From Limnochordia bacterium (GTDB taxonomy: Bacteria > Bacillota > Limnochordia > Darwinibacteriales > DTU012), in contig SKJB01000032.1 of assembly GCA_007116145.1 (NCBI GenBank), positions 1 through 45,594 of the forward strand: DNA of 45,594 bases, read 5' to 3'. The translations under genes and the position numbers were made by a program. A model generated the notes under the pieces. It ran no database searches and was not told the DNA's origin. It was given only the letters and a program-made list of their open reading frames with translations. How positions within the stretch are numbered: position 1 is the stretch's first letter; each line of letters begins with the position of its first letter. Below are positions 16,374 to 26,679 of the stretch, piece after piece.

Positions 16374-17539
16374 TGGAGTCAATGATTAGTTCACGGATTG
16401 ACATAATTAAGCCCTCGGGCATTCGAAAGTTCTTTGATATTGTTACGCAAATGGAAGATGTGATTTCCTTAGGTGTGGGCGAACCTGATTTTGCCACCCC
16501 TTGGCATGTACGTGAAGAAGCAATCTACGCTTTAGAAAAAGGTCGGACTAACTATACGTCCAACTCTGGTCTGCTGGAATTGCGCCAAGAGATCAGTCGA
16601 TATCTAGCGACGAGTTATCAGATTAATTATAAGCCGGAGACGGAAGTCTTGGTAACAGTTGGAGCAAGTGAAGCCATAGATTTAGCCATGCGGGCCCTCA
16701 TTAATCCTGGAGATGAGGTCCTGATTCCGGAACCGTCGTACGTCTCTTATTCACCATGTGTAATATTAGCTGGTGGAGTACCTGTTGCGGTTCCTACTAC
16801 AGAAAAAACGGATTTTCGCTTAACGAGTGCGGATTTGGCCAGTTGTATTACGGACAAGACAAAGATTCTTATTTTGCCGTATCCGAATAATCCAACAGGC
16901 GCCATCATGGATCGCGAAAACCTAATTGATATTGCGCAAGTATTGCGGCAACACAATATTTTGATCATTTCGGATGAGATCTATAGTGAGCTTACCTACG
17001 ATGGAGAACACGTCTCCATTGCTGCAATCGAAGGAATGTATGATAGGACTCTTGTAATTAATGGATTTTCAAAATCATTTGCGATGACAGGGTGGCGACT
17101 CGGTTATGCAGCTGGACCAGAAGTGCTAATTGCCGCAATGACCAAAATCCATCAATACGCGATTATGTGTTGTCCAACGATTAGCCAGTATGCAGCTGTG
17201 GAAGCATTACGAAATGGTATGGATTCTGTTAAACGGATGCAAGAAGAATATGATCGACGACGAAAACTGCTTGTTCATGGCTTTAACGAAATAGGACTCG
17301 AATGTTTTGAACCTAAAGGCGCTTTTTATGTTTTTCCCTGTATTCGATCCTTGAACATGACTTCTGAGGAGTTTTGCGATCAGTTATTGAAGACAGAGCG
17401 AGTTGCAGTTGTCCCAGGCAATGCGTTTGGGGATAGTGGTGAGGGATATATCCGGTGCTCATATGCCTATTCACTGGCTAACCTACAGACTGCTTTAGAG
17501 AGAATTGGCCGGTTTGTTGCCCGTGTTAAACAGGCATAA
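16370..17539 (+). CDS. Class I/II pyridoxal-phosphate aminotransferase (AlaT-like)
   Basis: About 389 residues, fold-type I. Visible motifs: GVGEPDFATPWHV near the N terminus, the GASEAIDLAMRALINPGDEV segment, PYPNNPTGAIM, SDEIYSELTYDG, and NGFSKSFAMTGWRLGY with the PLP-binding Lys, plus a C-terminal GEGYIRCSYA. Best fit is the AlaT/PatA-type group (alanine or aspartate as amino donor), strengthened by the overlapping Lrp regulator. The start is ambiguous between ATG 16370 (ATGA overlap with the regulator) and ATG 16373; an upstream in-frame TTG lacks a good SD. Confidence 0.85.
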   Translation: MMESMISSRIDIIKPSGIRKFFDIVTQMEDVISLGVGEPDFATPWHVREEAIYALEKGRTNYTSNSGLLELRQEISRYLATSYQINYKPETEVLVTVGASEAIDLAMRALINPGDEVLIPEPSYVSYSPCVILAGGVPVAVPTTEKTDFRLTSADLASCITDKTKILILPYPNNPTGAIMDRENLIDIAQVLRQHNILIISDEIYSELTYDGEHVSIAAIEGMYDRTLVINGFSKSFAMTGWRLGYAAGPEVLIAAMTKIHQYAIMCCPTISQYAAVEALRNGMDSVKRMQEEYDRRRKLLVHGFNEIGLECFEPKGAFYVFPCIRSLNMTSEEFCDQLLKTERVAVVPGNAFGDSGEGYIRCSYAYSLANLQTALERIGRFVARVKQA

Positions 17540-17572
17540 TTTTATTGTTACTGGATAGTAGGAGGTTTAGTT

Positions 17573-18889
17573 ATGGGTATTAAAGTGGCCAAGTTTGGTG
17601 GTAGCTCTTTAGCTTGTGCCAAGTCTTTCCAGCGAGTATTTGCTATTGTGATGGCTGATCCTAGTCGCTGTTATGTGGTGCCATCCGCACCTGGGAAACG
17701 GTTTAGTCAAGATGATAAAGTGACTGACTTACTCTATGTATGTCATGATCATGTTCAGCGTTCCTTGCCCTTTAGCGATGTATTCAAGCAAATTAGCCAG
17801 CGGTATTTAGGGATTGTTAAGGAGCTAGATTTGGATTTAGATCTAACACCTGAGTTGCAATTAATCGAAAGCAACATGCAAAAGCAAAGCACTGCTGATT
17901 ATGCGGCTAGTCGTGGAGAATATCTTAACGGAATTATCTTAGCCGCTTATTTGGGATTTGATTTTGTCGATCCTGCTCTGGCTGTTTCTTTTGATCAAAA
18001 CGGCTGTTTTAACTTAAAAAGAACAGAGGAGAAATTGGTTGAGGTATTAGCAAGTCACCCGCGTGCTGTGATACCTGGATTCTATGGTGCAATGCCAAAT
18101 GGATCTATTAAGACGTTTACTCGTGGTGGTTCAGATATTACAGGATCAATTATTGCCCGGAGTATCAAGGCGGATTTATATGAAAACTGGACTGATGTTT
18201 CTGGTTTCTTGATGGCTGATCCACGGATCGTATCGAATCCGAAACCAATTAGTGTGATTACGTATAGTGAACTTCGTGAATTAGCTTATAATGGAGCAAA
18301 TGTGTTACATGAAGCAGCAATATTCCCTGTTCGGCAAGTGGGGATACCAATAAACATTCGAAATACTAATGAACCGGATAATCCTGGTACTATGATCGTG
18401 CGTCAGGTGGACAATGTAGACTCCATTGGAGATATTACAGGTATAGCTGGTCGCAAGGATTTTGTGATTGTGTCGATTGAAAAGGCACTGATGAATTCCG
18501 AACTCGGTTTTGTGCGCAGACTCCTCTCTATTATTGAAGATCATAATGTCTCTTTTGAGCATCTTCCCTCAGGGATTGATATCGTCTCCTTAGTAATCAT
18601 AGAGAGTCAATTAGCAGGCAAGCTCGATCAGATTATTGCTGAGATTCGCCAGCAACTTCACCCAGATAAGGTAGAAGTATTTCATGACATTGCTTTGATT
18701 GCGACAGTAGGTCAAAGTATGGCTTATCGTTCAGGAATTGCTGTGAAACTCTTTCGCGCATTAGCGGACGCCAAAATAAACGTACGAATGATTGATCAAG
18801 GTTCTAGCGAGATGAATATTATTGTCGGTATTGAAAATAAGGACTTTGAAAAGGCGATTACTGCAATTTACCAAGCCTATAATTCGTAA
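17573..18889 (+). CDS. Aspartate kinase
   Basis: A 438-residue monofunctional aspartokinase, the first step of the aspartate family pathway (lysine, threonine, methionine). The N terminus has VAKFGGSSLA, the mid-domain FTRGGSDITGS and ENWTDVSGFLMADPRIV, and the last about 130 residues carry two ACT repeats (IVSIEKALMNSELGFV and VGQSMAYRSGIAVKLFRAL) for allosteric control. SD AGGAGG precedes the ATG. It lies 33 bp behind the aminotransferase and may be co-transcribed; a terminator follows. Feedback specificity (Lys, Thr or other) cannot be told; hom-thrCB lies elsewhere in the window on the other strand. Confidence 0.93.
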   Translation: MGIKVAKFGGSSLACAKSFQRVFAIVMADPSRCYVVPSAPGKRFSQDDKVTDLLYVCHDHVQRSLPFSDVFKQISQRYLGIVKELDLDLDLTPELQLIESNMQKQSTADYAASRGEYLNGIILAAYLGFDFVDPALAVSFDQNGCFNLKRTEEKLVEVLASHPRAVIPGFYGAMPNGSIKTFTRGGSDITGSIIARSIKADLYENWTDVSGFLMADPRIVSNPKPISVITYSELRELAYNGANVLHEAAIFPVRQVGIPINIRNTNEPDNPGTMIVRQVDNVDSIGDITGIAGRKDFVIVSIEKALMNSELGFVRRLLSIIEDHNVSFEHLPSGIDIVSLVIIESQLAGKLDQIIAEIRQQLHPDKVEVFHDIALIATVGQSMAYRSGIAVKLFRALADAKINVRMIDQGSSEMNIIVGIENKDFEKAITAIYQAYNS

Positions 18890-18896
18890 CTAGACG

Positions 18897-18930
18897 AGAG
18901 CGATGTAAACTTGCATTGCTCTTTTAATTT
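18897..18930 (+). terminator. Intrinsic terminator after aspartate kinase
   Basis: A 9-bp stem (18897-18905 with 18914-18922, one G:U pair, 8-nt loop) is followed by a T-rich tail. It closes the 14804-18889 gene run. Confidence 0.8.
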
Positions 18931-19048
18931 GCCTAATTATGTAACATAGGAGCGCAATACTATCACCAAAGCGGTGTGCTGCAATAAGATATAGTGATAA
19001 GCGCAGTCATCCATGACTAGCTTAAATTTGTCCATAAGGAGGGTTTAT

Positions 19049-19825
19049 ATGAGTGGACGCGTACCAGCATCGTGCCCACCGAATTTCTCTGGTCGGTATA
19101 CAGTACGATCGGGGGATACGATGTTTCTTATTGCTCAGCGTTTTGGAGTTAGTCTAGATGCTTTGATTGCCGCGAACTCGCATATTTCCAACCCAGCTAG
19201 GATTTTTCCCGATGACGTACTATGTGTACCAGGACCAGTCACACCCCCACCACGAGTGCCAGTATCTTGTCCGCCAGGATTCCAAGGGCGTTATACAGTG
19301 CAATCAGGAGACACCATGTTTCTTGTCGCTCAACGCTTTGGCGTCAGCTTAGATGCATTGATTGCAGCCAATCCTCATATATCGAATCCCAACACGATAT
19401 TTCCTGGTGATGTTCTTTGTGTCCCTGCTGTAGTTCCAAGCGCAATACCCTGTTGTGTTTTACTGCGACCACAGCTAGGAATTATCAGTGATGCACTAGG
19501 AACAGCAATGATTCGCTTGCTAGCAACTAACCAGCGCTCTGTTAGTGTACTTGCAACAGGAATTCCGCTTCCATCACAGTTAGGAGCCTTCAATGCATAC
19601 CAAGTGGTTGTTGCTTTCCCACCACCAGAAGCCACTCAATTTACATTCTTTATAACACCGGCAGCAACCGTTCCTGGCCAACCAGCCACATGGGCCGGTA
19701 CGCTAGCTTTTGTTCCAGGGCAAGGATTCACTCCAGATACTCTAATTGTTGTCCGCCCGATTAACACAGCAACAGGAGTAACAGGTAATGCAGTCTTAGT
19801 TGGGACCCTTAGTGCCTGTTTTTAA
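19049..19825 (+). CDS. Protein with two LysM domains, possible spore-coat/cortex or wall-binding protein
   Basis: About 258 residues without a signal peptide. Two LysM repeats of about 48 residues (roughly 15-62 and 78-125) each begin GRYTV.SGDTMFL and end VLCVPG/VLCVPA, separated by a Pro-rich linker. The LysM fold binds N-acetylglucosamine polymers such as peptidoglycan. A third part (about 133-258) starts with a Cys pair, PCCVLLRP, is beta-rich, and ends in Cys-Phe; I do not recognise it. The ATG at 19049 has AAGGAGGG at ideal spacing, so the in-frame start 36 nt upstream is rejected. Lack of a signal peptide and the regular Cys residues recall LysM proteins of the spore surface (SafA-like), but this is inference. 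Own terminator follows. Confidence 0.85.
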   Translation: MSGRVPASCPPNFSGRYTVRSGDTMFLIAQRFGVSLDALIAANSHISNPARIFPDDVLCVPGPVTPPPRVPVSCPPGFQGRYTVQSGDTMFLVAQRFGVSLDALIAANPHISNPNTIFPGDVLCVPAVVPSAIPCCVLLRPQLGIISDALGTAMIRLLATNQRSVSVLATGIPLPSQLGAFNAYQVVVAFPPPEATQFTFFITPAATVPGQPATWAGTLAFVPGQGFTPDTLIVVRPINTATGVTGNAVLVGTLSACF

Positions 19826-19841
19826 GGTAAGTTAGTCACAC

Positions 19842-19878
19842 AAAGGAGTAGGGGGAACTTCGAACCTGCTCCTTTATT
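19842..19878 (+). terminator. Intrinsic terminator after the LysM gene
   Basis: An 11-bp stem (19842-19852 with 19865-19875, one G:U pair) with a 12-nt loop, followed by a short T-rich stretch. Confidence 0.65.
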
Positions 19879-19956
19879 GTGGCAGGGATTTCCAAGCATA
19901 TGTGGAAGTATAGATATAGGTAACTAGCCTATAATCTGTAATGAGGAGCTTTTCGG

Positions 19957-20940
19957 ATGGATACTATTAGTGAGTTCCAAGATCGTCTGTTTACTGGCAG
20001 TGTGAGTATTCAAAAGATGCAGGGGGGGATAGTACCAGTTCGTTTTAGTCAGAATCAGCTTCTAGAATATGGGAAAACTGATAACTATCGTACTCGGAGT
20101 TTCTGTCCAACAGGGATTTCTCTTAGTTGTCTAACCGACTCTCCCTTTATACGGGTTACGTACTCTGTGTGGGAAAAGGTGCGTAATTGGGGTTTTTTCG
20201 ATATCTATATTAATGATCAATTTGTCGATACCGTTGAGATGGAGCCCGCCCTAAGGCATGTCTCCGAACTATATTATAAACTTCCAGTGGTTGGAAGTAA
20301 GCTTAAATCGGTCAAGATTTATTTTCCACATATTGCGAAGATAATTATCTTAGATATTCAGTTTTCAGAGGATGTAGTCGTTGAGTTTCCTGCTTCACAA
20401 AAAAGCAATCTACTTTGTCTCGGTGATTCGATTACCCAAGGTATGGATGCAAGGCATCCCTCAACTACCTATCCTGTGTTGTTATCCCGATCTTTAGAAG
20501 TAGATTTGCTAAATCAGGGAGTGGGAGGTTATGTTTTTAATGCCAGAAGCCTCGATCAAGAATTGACCTACCAACCAGATATTATCACCGTTGCGTATGG
20601 CACGAATGACTGGGGTCGCTATCTAAGTATTGAAGAGCTGCGAGTGCGTTGTGCAGAGTATCTAGAGGTGTTAACCAGGATCTATCCAAATGCAGCAATT
20701 TTTGTGATTACTCCTTTTTGGCGAGAGGACGCAATCAAACCCCAACCTATGGGTAGCTTTGATGAGTTGTCCGAACTGATTACTGATTTGTGCCAGCCTT
20801 ACTCGAGTATTACAGTGATTAATGGTCTCGAGTTAGTGCCTCATTTGCCCACTCTATTTACGGATGGACTTCATCCTACTGACCAGGGTTTTTTGCATTT
20901 AGCCCATAATCTAGCTCGCAAGATTCGTAAGCACTTGTAA
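19957..20940 (+). CDS. SGNH/GDSL hydrolase, two-domain (carbohydrate-esterase-like)
   Basis: A 327-residue cytoplasmic protein (no signal peptide). The N-terminal about 140 residues form a beta-rich domain like the jelly-roll of two-domain SGNH esterases (CE2-like). The C-terminal part has the SGNH blocks: GDSITQG with the nucleophilic Ser, NQGVGG (block II Gly), YGTNDWG (block III Asn), and DGLHPTDQG with the catalytic Asp and His. Probably removes acetyl or other acyl groups from a saccharide. GAGGAG precedes the ATG. It sits 155 bp before L-rhamnose isomerase on the same strand, which would suit deacylation of plant or microbial sugars, though the link is only positional. Confidence 0.85.
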   Translation: MDTISEFQDRLFTGSVSIQKMQGGIVPVRFSQNQLLEYGKTDNYRTRSFCPTGISLSCLTDSPFIRVTYSVWEKVRNWGFFDIYINDQFVDTVEMEPALRHVSELYYKLPVVGSKLKSVKIYFPHIAKIIILDIQFSEDVVVEFPASQKSNLLCLGDSITQGMDARHPSTTYPVLLSRSLEVDLLNQGVGGYVFNARSLDQELTYQPDIITVAYGTNDWGRYLSIEELRVRCAEYLEVLTRIYPNAAIFVITPFWREDAIKPQPMGSFDELSELITDLCQPYSSITVINGLELVPHLPTLFTDGLHPTDQGFLHLAHNLARKIRKHL

Positions 20941-21095
20941 TGCTTACTACTTTAGACGATTGGAGGGGATTTTAGAATCACAAGGAAAAGAAAGCCAACA
21001 CCATTATTGTGCTACACGTGAAGATGAACGCTGAAATCCATTTTGCGTGCAGAATGATAAAGTAAACACAATTAACGAAAGTAGGGATTTTTATT

Positions 21096-22361
21096 ATGCC
21101 AACGATTGATCATGTACTCGAACAAAACTATCGAAATGCTAAGGATGTATATGCTCGTTTCGGAGTGGATACAGACGAGGTTTTAACAAAGTTAAGTACT
21201 ATAGCTATTTCGCTGCATTGCTGGCAAGGGGATGATGTATCTGGATTTGAAGGATCTGGGGATTTAACTGGAGGCATTCAAGTAACTGGAAGTTATCCTG
21301 GTAGAGCAAGAAATCCGCAGGAATTACGGCAGGATATTGAACAGGCCTTGTCTTTAATTCCAGGCAAGCTACGCTTAAACCTACATGCTCTTTACGCAGA
21401 AACAGAAGGCGAAAGAGTGGAGCGTAATCAACTTCAACCAAAACACTTTGAAAACTGGGTTCAGTGGGCTAAAACTCATAAGCTTGGTCTGGATTTTAAT
21501 CCTAGTTTTTTTTCACACCCTTTAAGTAATGATGGATTTACCTTAAGTCACCCAGATCCCGCCATCCGCAGTTTCTGGATTGAGCATGGACAAGCATGTC
21601 GGAGGATCGGTGGGTATTTTGGGAAGGAACTAGGTGTTCCCTGTGTGACAAATATTTGGATACCCGATGGATACAAGGACATACCTATTGATCGCGTGGC
21701 TCCGCGCCAACGATTGTTAGAAGCACTTGATACGATTTTAGCAGAACCTATTTCTAAAGCACATAATTTAGATGCAGTAGAGAGCAAGCTCTTTGGGATA
21801 GGTTCTGAAAGCTATGTTGTTGGATCCCATGAGTTTTACTTAGGATATGCAACAAGAAATAATACACTACTTTGTTTAGATTCTGGTCATTTCCATCCGA
21901 CAGAGGTGATCTCTAATAAAATCTCTGCAGCTTTGTTATTTTTGGATCAGATACTATTACACGTTAGCCGCCCAGTTCGTTGGGATAGTGATCATGTTGT
22001 CGTATTTGATGACGAGTTGCAAGCAATAATGGAAGAAATTGTTCGAGGTGATTTTCTCGAACGGACCCATTTAGGTTTGGATTTCTTCGATGCAAGTATT
22101 AATCGCATTGCGGCTTGGGTTATTGGGACGCGTAATGCACAAAAGGCTTTATTAAAGGCACTGCTTGAGCCAACGAGTATGTTAAGGGAGCTTGAGTTGG
22201 CTGGCGATCTGACTGCACGTTTGGCATTAAGTGAAGAGCTGAAAGCATATCCGTGGAGCGCGGTGTGGGATTACTACTGTGCAACGCAGAATGTGCCCAT
22301 CCGGGAAGCATGGTTACAAGAGGTAAGAAATTATGAGCAGCGCGAACTGAGTAACCGATAG
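21096..22361 (+). CDS. rhaA: L-rhamnose isomerase
   Basis: A 421-residue TIM-barrel metal enzyme interconverting L-rhamnose and L-rhamnulose. Typical elements: [16 protein letters not shown] at the N terminus, [34 protein letters not shown] with metal-site residues, and [18 protein letters not shown], then RWDSDHVV. Length matches the family (about 420). The SD is weak (AGTAGGG, distant), so expression may be modest. Neither rhamnulokinase (rhaB) nor rhamnulose-1-P aldolase (rhaD) is in the window, so the rest of the pathway must be elsewhere or the enzyme acts on other deoxy or rare sugars. Confidence 0.92.
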   Translation: MPTIDHVLEQNYRNAKDVYARFGVDTDEVLTKLSTIAISLHCWQGDDVSGFEGSGDLTGGIQVTGSYPGRARNPQELRQDIEQALSLIPGKLRLNLHALYAETEGERVERNQLQPKHFENWVQWAKTHKLGLDFNPSFFSHPLSNDGFTLSHPDPAIRSFWIEHGQACRRIGGYFGKELGVPCVTNIWIPDGYKDIPIDRVAPRQRLLEALDTILAEPISKAHNLDAVESKLFGIGSESYVVGSHEFYLGYATRNNTLLCLDSGHFHPTEVISNKISAALLFLDQILLHVSRPVRWDSDHVVVFDDELQAIMEEIVRGDFLERTHLGLDFFDASINRIAAWVIGTRNAQKALLKALLEPTSMLRELELAGDLTARLALSEELKAYPWSAVWDYYCATQNVPIREAWLQEVRNYEQRELSNR

Positions 22362-22452
22362 CATACGATAAACCTTGGACACCATAGGAACAGGGTGATG
22401 GCAGAGAGAACGGGCGGAACACGTAATGTGCTCCGTCCGTTAGCATTCGCAG

Positions 22453-22481
22453 TGGATATTTTCCGTAAACCCTGATATAAT
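22453..22481 (+). promoter_or_regulatory. Promoter of the copper ATPase gene
   Basis: TGGATA (-35, four of six matches), 17 bp, then TATAAT preceded by TGA (extended -10), about 35 bp before the ATG. An imperfect hairpin with complementary arms near 22409-22440 lies just upstream but has no T-tail. Confidence 0.55.
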
Positions 22482-22516
22482 GTGGTTAAGCTCTTATAGG
22501 TATAGGGGGTATATGT

Positions 22517-24790
22517 ATGTCTGGCGATGTTAAACAGAGAGCACAGCAGCTTGCGAAAATTGAGGTTAAGATTGGTGGTATGACTTGTGCTGCTTGTTCA
22601 TCTCGGGTGGAGCGGATGGTAAACAGACAAGCAGGTGTTGAAGAGTGTAGTGTTAATTTGGCCACAGAAAAGGCTTTTGTGCACTACGACTCAACCAAAA
22701 TATCGCAAGTGCAAATCGAAGCAACAATTATAAAAACGGGTTATCAGATAGTAAAACAGAATTTGGTTACCAATGAGGAACAGGAAAAATATGAAAGAGC
22801 GCGCAAACGGATGATATGGGCTTGGGGTTTTACGCTACCAGTCATTGTTTGGATGCTTCTAGAGATGCTTTTTGGTGCGGGTCATGGCCACAATCACGGC
22901 CACTTAGGCCGACAGGTCGGATGGTATGGTATCGGTATGGTAGTGCTCTCGGCGCCGGTGGTGTTCTGGGTTGGGTTAGCCACCTTAAAATCCGGTCTTC
23001 GGGCGCTATATCAGCGCAACCCAAATATGGATTCGCTGATAATGCTCGGTACTGTGGCCGCCTATCTCACCGGTCCAGCTATGTTTTTTACCACAATTGA
23101 AAACTATGCAGGAGTTGCAGCAATGATCATGGCCTTCCACTTAACTGGTCGATTTATTGAAGCTAAAGCACGTGGTAGAGCATCTGAGGCTATTAAAAAG
23201 CTGTTAGAATTAGGAGCAAAAACAGCGCGCATACTTGTGGATAACCAAGAACAAGAGATCGCGATTGAGCAGTTAAAAACGGGAGACATCATGGTAATTC
23301 GCCCAGGCGAGAAGGTTCCCACTGATGGTGAAATACTGCGTGGAACGACGTCCGTTGATGAATCGATGGCAACCGGTGAGTCCATGCCTGTCAATAAACA
23401 GGTTGGTGATGAGGTTATTGGGGCTACTTTAAACCAACAAGGATTAATTCAGGTCCGAGCTACCAAGGTTGGGGAAGACACTTTTTTATCGCAAGTGATT
23501 CAACTGGTGGAGGAATGCCAGGGATCTAAGGTGCCAATTCAGGAATTTGCGGATCGCGTGACAAGTATCTTTGTGCCGACTGTTATCGGAATTGCAATTT
23601 TTACCTTTCTCCTGTGGATGCTTATTCCGAACCAATTAACGCAGATACTGCTGTTTGCCCAACCGTGGTTACCTTGGGTTAATCCACATTTAAATCCTGT
23701 AACCCTAGCCTTTTTTGCGACCATTGCGGTTCTAGTGATTGCTTGTCCCTGCGCACTTGGACTTGCCACACCGACAGCATTAATGGTGGGTAGTGGCTTA
23801 GGAGCAGAAAATGGAATCCTCATTCGCACAGGTGAAGCAATTCAAGTATTGAAGGATGCGCAGGTTGTTGTTTTTGATAAAACAGGGACGATTACCAAAG
23901 GGCAACCAGAAGTAACGGATATTGTTACGTTGGGAAGTTCCAAGGAAGAGGACGTATTACAATTCGCAGCTTCTGTGGAAGCCGGTAGCGAACATCCATT
24001 AGCGAACGCGTTTATCCAACGGGCGCAAAAACAGGGAATTATGTTGTTACCGTTAACGGACTTTCAGTCTGTTACTGGGCAGGGAGTAGTTGCTACGGTT
24101 GACGCTCATCAGGTTTTTGTCGGATCTAGGCGGCTTATGCAGTCTATCGGGATCGCTAGTATTCCTGAAGACACACTCATTGCCTTGGAGTCGCAAGGAA
24201 AAACTGCAATGCTAATCGCTAAAGACCAACAGTTAATGGGTATCGTGGCTGTTGCCGATACGGTGAAAGAAGACTCAGCTGCGGCAATTGCACAATTAAA
24301 GGCGATGGGACTGCAGACCGTGATGATCACAGGTGATAATCTGCGTACCGCGCAAGCCATCGCAGCAGAAGTGGGTATTGACCGGGTTGTGGCAGACGTT
24401 TTGCCTGATGGTAAGGTGAATGAAGTGCGCCGGCTTCAACAGGAGTTTGGGACTTTAGCTTTTGTGGGTGATGGGATTAACGATGCCCCAGCTCTAACAC
24501 AAGCCGATATTGGTATCGCTATTGGTACGGGGACAGATATTGCCATTGAGTCCTCTGATGTGACTTTGGTACGGGGACAGCTGACAAGTGTTGTTAGTGC
24601 CGTTCGTCTGTCTCAGGCCACGTTTCATAAAATTAAAACAAACTTGTTCTGGGCTTTTGTTTATAACTTTGTGGCAATTCCCCTTGCGGTGCTTGGGCTG
24701 CTTCATCCAGTCATTGCGGAAATTGCCATGGCAACAAGCTCTATAAGTGTTGTGACCAATGCTAATTTATTGCGGAGGGTGAAACTATAG
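22517..24790 (+). CDS. copA: Copper-translocating P1B-type ATPase
   Basis: A 757-residue P-type ATPase exporting Cu(I) from the cytoplasm. One N-terminal heavy-metal-associated domain with GMTCAAC (Cys24, Cys27); a His-rich GHGHNHGH stretch in the first extracytoplasmic loop (about residues 119-126); actuator-domain TGE (ATGES); the membrane metal site CPC (410-412); phosphorylation motif DKTGT (Asp454); the SEHP motif (about 490-493); and the hinge GDGIND (651-656). CPC with one HMA domain is the Cu+ subgroup (P1B-1). Neither CopZ nor a CsoR/CopY regulator gene is adjacent. SD GGGGG precedes the ATG. It probably shares a transcript with the Nudix gene 52 bp downstream. Confidence 0.93.
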   Translation: MSGDVKQRAQQLAKIEVKIGGMTCAACSSRVERMVNRQAGVEECSVNLATEKAFVHYDSTKISQVQIEATIIKTGYQIVKQNLVTNEEQEKYERARKRMIWAWGFTLPVIVWMLLEMLFGAGHGHNHGHLGRQVGWYGIGMVVLSAPVVFWVGLATLKSGLRALYQRNPNMDSLIMLGTVAAYLTGPAMFFTTIENYAGVAAMIMAFHLTGRFIEAKARGRASEAIKKLLELGAKTARILVDNQEQEIAIEQLKTGDIMVIRPGEKVPTDGEILRGTTSVDESMATGESMPVNKQVGDEVIGATLNQQGLIQVRATKVGEDTFLSQVIQLVEECQGSKVPIQEFADRVTSIFVPTVIGIAIFTFLLWMLIPNQLTQILLFAQPWLPWVNPHLNPVTLAFFATIAVLVIACPCALGLATPTALMVGSGLGAENGILIRTGEAIQVLKDAQVVVFDKTGTITKGQPEVTDIVTLGSSKEEDVLQFAASVEAGSEHPLANAFIQRAQKQGIMLLPLTDFQSVTGQGVVATVDAHQVFVGSRRLMQSIGIASIPEDTLIALESQGKTAMLIAKDQQLMGIVAVADTVKEDSAAAIAQLKAMGLQTVMITGDNLRTAQAIAAEVGIDRVVADVLPDGKVNEVRRLQQEFGTLAFVGDGINDAPALTQADIGIAIGTGTDIAIESSDVTLVRGQLTSVVSAVRLSQATFHKIKTNLFWAFVYNFVAIPLAVLGLLHPVIAEIAMATSSISVVTNANLLRRVKL

Positions 24791-24842
24791 AGCGTTTTTT
24801 CTCCACTAGCCCTGACTGGTGCTTATTTGAAGGAGGGATCGG

Positions 24843-25322
24843 ATGTTTCGTTTTACCACAAAGGATGTTTTCGTCAATGGGCAGATGAGGGAATACAAAA
24901 TCGTTGATCATCCAGGCGGTGCCGGGATTCTTGTAGTAGAAGCAGGAAGAGTACTACTAATAAAGCAATACCGACCAGCAGTTAGAGAATATATCTGGGA
25001 GGTGCCTGCTGGTATTCTTGACACAGATGAAGAGCCGTTGGTAGCGGCTAAACGAGAACTTGCGGAAGAAACAGGCTACACGGCCAAGAATTGGAAATCT
25101 ATGGGTAGGATGTATCCAACGCCTGGCTACACCTCTGAAATTCTACATCTATTCGTAGCACAGGATTTAATACCTGGCGAACAGCATCTCGACGACGGCG
25201 AAGAGCTAGAGGTGCATTGGTTTACTTGGGATGAAGTAAAATCTATGCTAGCAAATGGACAGATCATGGATGGGAAAACGGTCTTGTTACTATTACAGTA
25301 TGAATTATTGCAGAGCAAGTAG
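24843..25322 (+). CDS. nudF: ADP-ribose pyrophosphatase (Nudix hydrolase)
   Basis: A 159-residue Nudix protein. The box GX5EX7REUXEEXGU is intact: it starts at GILDTDEEP and continues through AAKRELAEETGY. The preceding YRPAVREYIWEVPAG and the following YPTPGYTSEILHLFVA are typical of the ADP-ribose pyrophosphatase (NudF/YqkG) subgroup, which splits ADP-ribose into AMP and ribose-5-phosphate. Strong SD GGAGGG. It is followed by a hairpin and is convergent with the DUF1015 gene. Confidence 0.88.
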   Translation: MFRFTTKDVFVNGQMREYKIVDHPGGAGILVVEAGRVLLIKQYRPAVREYIWEVPAGILDTDEEPLVAAKRELAEETGYTAKNWKSMGRMYPTPGYTSEILHLFVAQDLIPGEQHLDDGEELEVHWFTWDEVKSMLANGQIMDGKTVLLLLQYELLQSK

Positions 25323-25328
25323 AACCAG

Positions 25329-25372
25329 TCACGGTGCTAAGGGGAGATCCTCAGCACCGTGATTATTAATTA
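25329..25372 (+). terminator. Terminator after nudF
   Basis: A perfect 10-bp GC-rich stem (25329-25338 with 25353-25362) is followed by an A/T-rich tail. The 14-nt loop and the interrupted T-run make it somewhat weaker than the others. Confidence 0.6.
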
Positions 25373-26614
25373 GTCTAGTAAATGAATAAAAATGCCACTA
25401 CGGAGTTTTGGTTCAAACCACGTAGATTTTGGTGGCATTACTTTATTCGCATCTGCTACGTCCATTACTTCTGTAATCGCTGTCGGATATAAGGAAAAGG
25501 CCACTTTCATATCTTGGTTCACTCGATGCTCTAATTCTTTTGTTCCGCGAATTCCACCTACGAACTGAATTCGTTGATCTGTTCTCGGATCGAGAATATT
25601 CAGGATTGGGTGCAATAAGCAATCCTGGAGGATTGCAACATCCAATTGCTTTACAGGATCGGAAGGGCTGCAAGCTTCTGGTTTTGGCGTCAGCTTATAC
25701 CACATTCCAGCTAAAAACATGCCATAGGTCTGCTTTTCATCTGGTTGATATGGCTGGTTCGGAGCTATTTCCACGACAAAGTTTTCGCGAACTCGTTGTA
25801 AGAATTGATCATCGGATAAACCCGCTAAATCGGAAACCACGCGGTTATACGGTAGAATCTTTAATTCAGTCTCTGGGAAGAGCACAGATAAGAAGTAGTT
25901 ATATTCTTCACGACCGCTCCATTGCTTGTTACTCTCTCGCCGTTTTAAGCCGACTTTCAAGGCTGCAGCAGAACGATGATGGCCATCAGCAATATATAAG
26001 TTCTCTACTTGCTCAAATGATGCAACTAATTGTTTAATGGTGTCCTCACAGTTGATCACCCAACAAATATGACTCACACCATCCTCCGCCATAAAGTCAT
26101 AAATAGGAGTATGTTGGGTGGTCCAGACTCGGATAATCTCTTCGATCACAGGCTGGGTTTTATAGGTTTGGAAAATTGGTCCAGTATGAGCTTGGGTCGT
26201 ATCAATGTGATCGATGCGGTCCTGTTCTTTGTCGGGGCGCGTATGTTCATGTTTCTTTATGATGTCATTGAGATAATCATCGATGGAAGTGCTACAGACT
26301 AGTCCTGTTTGTTTGCGGCCGTCCATAATTTGTTGATAAATATAGAAGCAATCGTTTTCATCCTGTTGATACACTTTATCGGCAATCATCTGCAATAAGA
26401 TTTCACGAGCTTTGCTATACACGCTTGGGTGGTGTACATCGATTGGTTCTGGAAAATTTACTTCTGCGCGATCTATGCGCAAGAAGGAAGTGAGATTGTC
26501 TTTTACCATCACACGTGCTTCATCACTACTCATGACGTCATAAGGTAGAGCAGCTACCTTCGCTACTAATTTACTATCGGGCCTAAGGGCGCGAAACGGT
26601 CGTACTACAGCCAT
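25370..26614 (-). CDS. DUF1015 family protein
   Basis: A 414-residue cytoplasmic protein of the DUF1015 (COG4198) family. Seen: an N-terminal VRPFRALRPD followed by AALPYDVMSSDEAR, a central IADGHHRSAAALK, and a C-terminal PPKSTWFEPKLRSGIFIH. The conserved GHHR stretch suggests a catalytic or phosphate-binding site, but the function is not known to me. Members are often next to serine-biosynthesis genes, and this one is divergent from serC, so a role around phosphoserine or phosphohydroxypyruvate metabolism is a reasonable guess. SD AAAGGAGAG. Confidence 0.88.
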   Translation of the reverse strand: MAVVRPFRALRPDSKLVAKVAALPYDVMSSDEARVMVKDNLTSFLRIDRAEVNFPEPIDVHHPSVYSKAREILLQMIADKVYQQDENDCFYIYQQIMDGRKQTGLVCSTSIDDYLNDIIKKHEHTRPDKEQDRIDHIDTTQAHTGPIFQTYKTQPVIEEIIRVWTTQHTPIYDFMAEDGVSHICWVINCEDTIKQLVASFEQVENLYIADGHHRSAAALKVGLKRRESNKQWSGREEYNYFLSVLFPETELKILPYNRVVSDLAGLSDDQFLQRVRENFVVEIAPNQPYQPDEKQTYGMFLAGMWYKLTPKPEACSPSDPVKQLDVAILQDCLLHPILNILDPRTDQRIQFVGGIRGTKELEHRVNQDMKVAFSLYPTAITEVMDVADANKVMPPKSTWFEPKLRSGIFIHLLD

Positions 26615-26650
26615 TGGGACTCTCCTTTATACAATACTAGATTTGGTACT

Positions 26651-26679
26651 ATTATACCATAGGCAAGCTGCGAATTAAA
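26651..26679 (-). promoter_or_regulatory. Promoter of the DUF1015 gene
   Basis: The minus strand has TGGTATAAT (extended -10, TATAAT at 26651-26656) with a weak TTTAAT -35 at 17-bp spacing, about 37 bp before the ATG. Confidence 0.5.

Noticed and set aside
22409-22440. Imperfect hairpin before the copper ATPase promoter as a rhaA terminator
   Set aside because: The stem has a mismatch and wobble pairs and is not followed by a T-run; too weak to list as a terminator.
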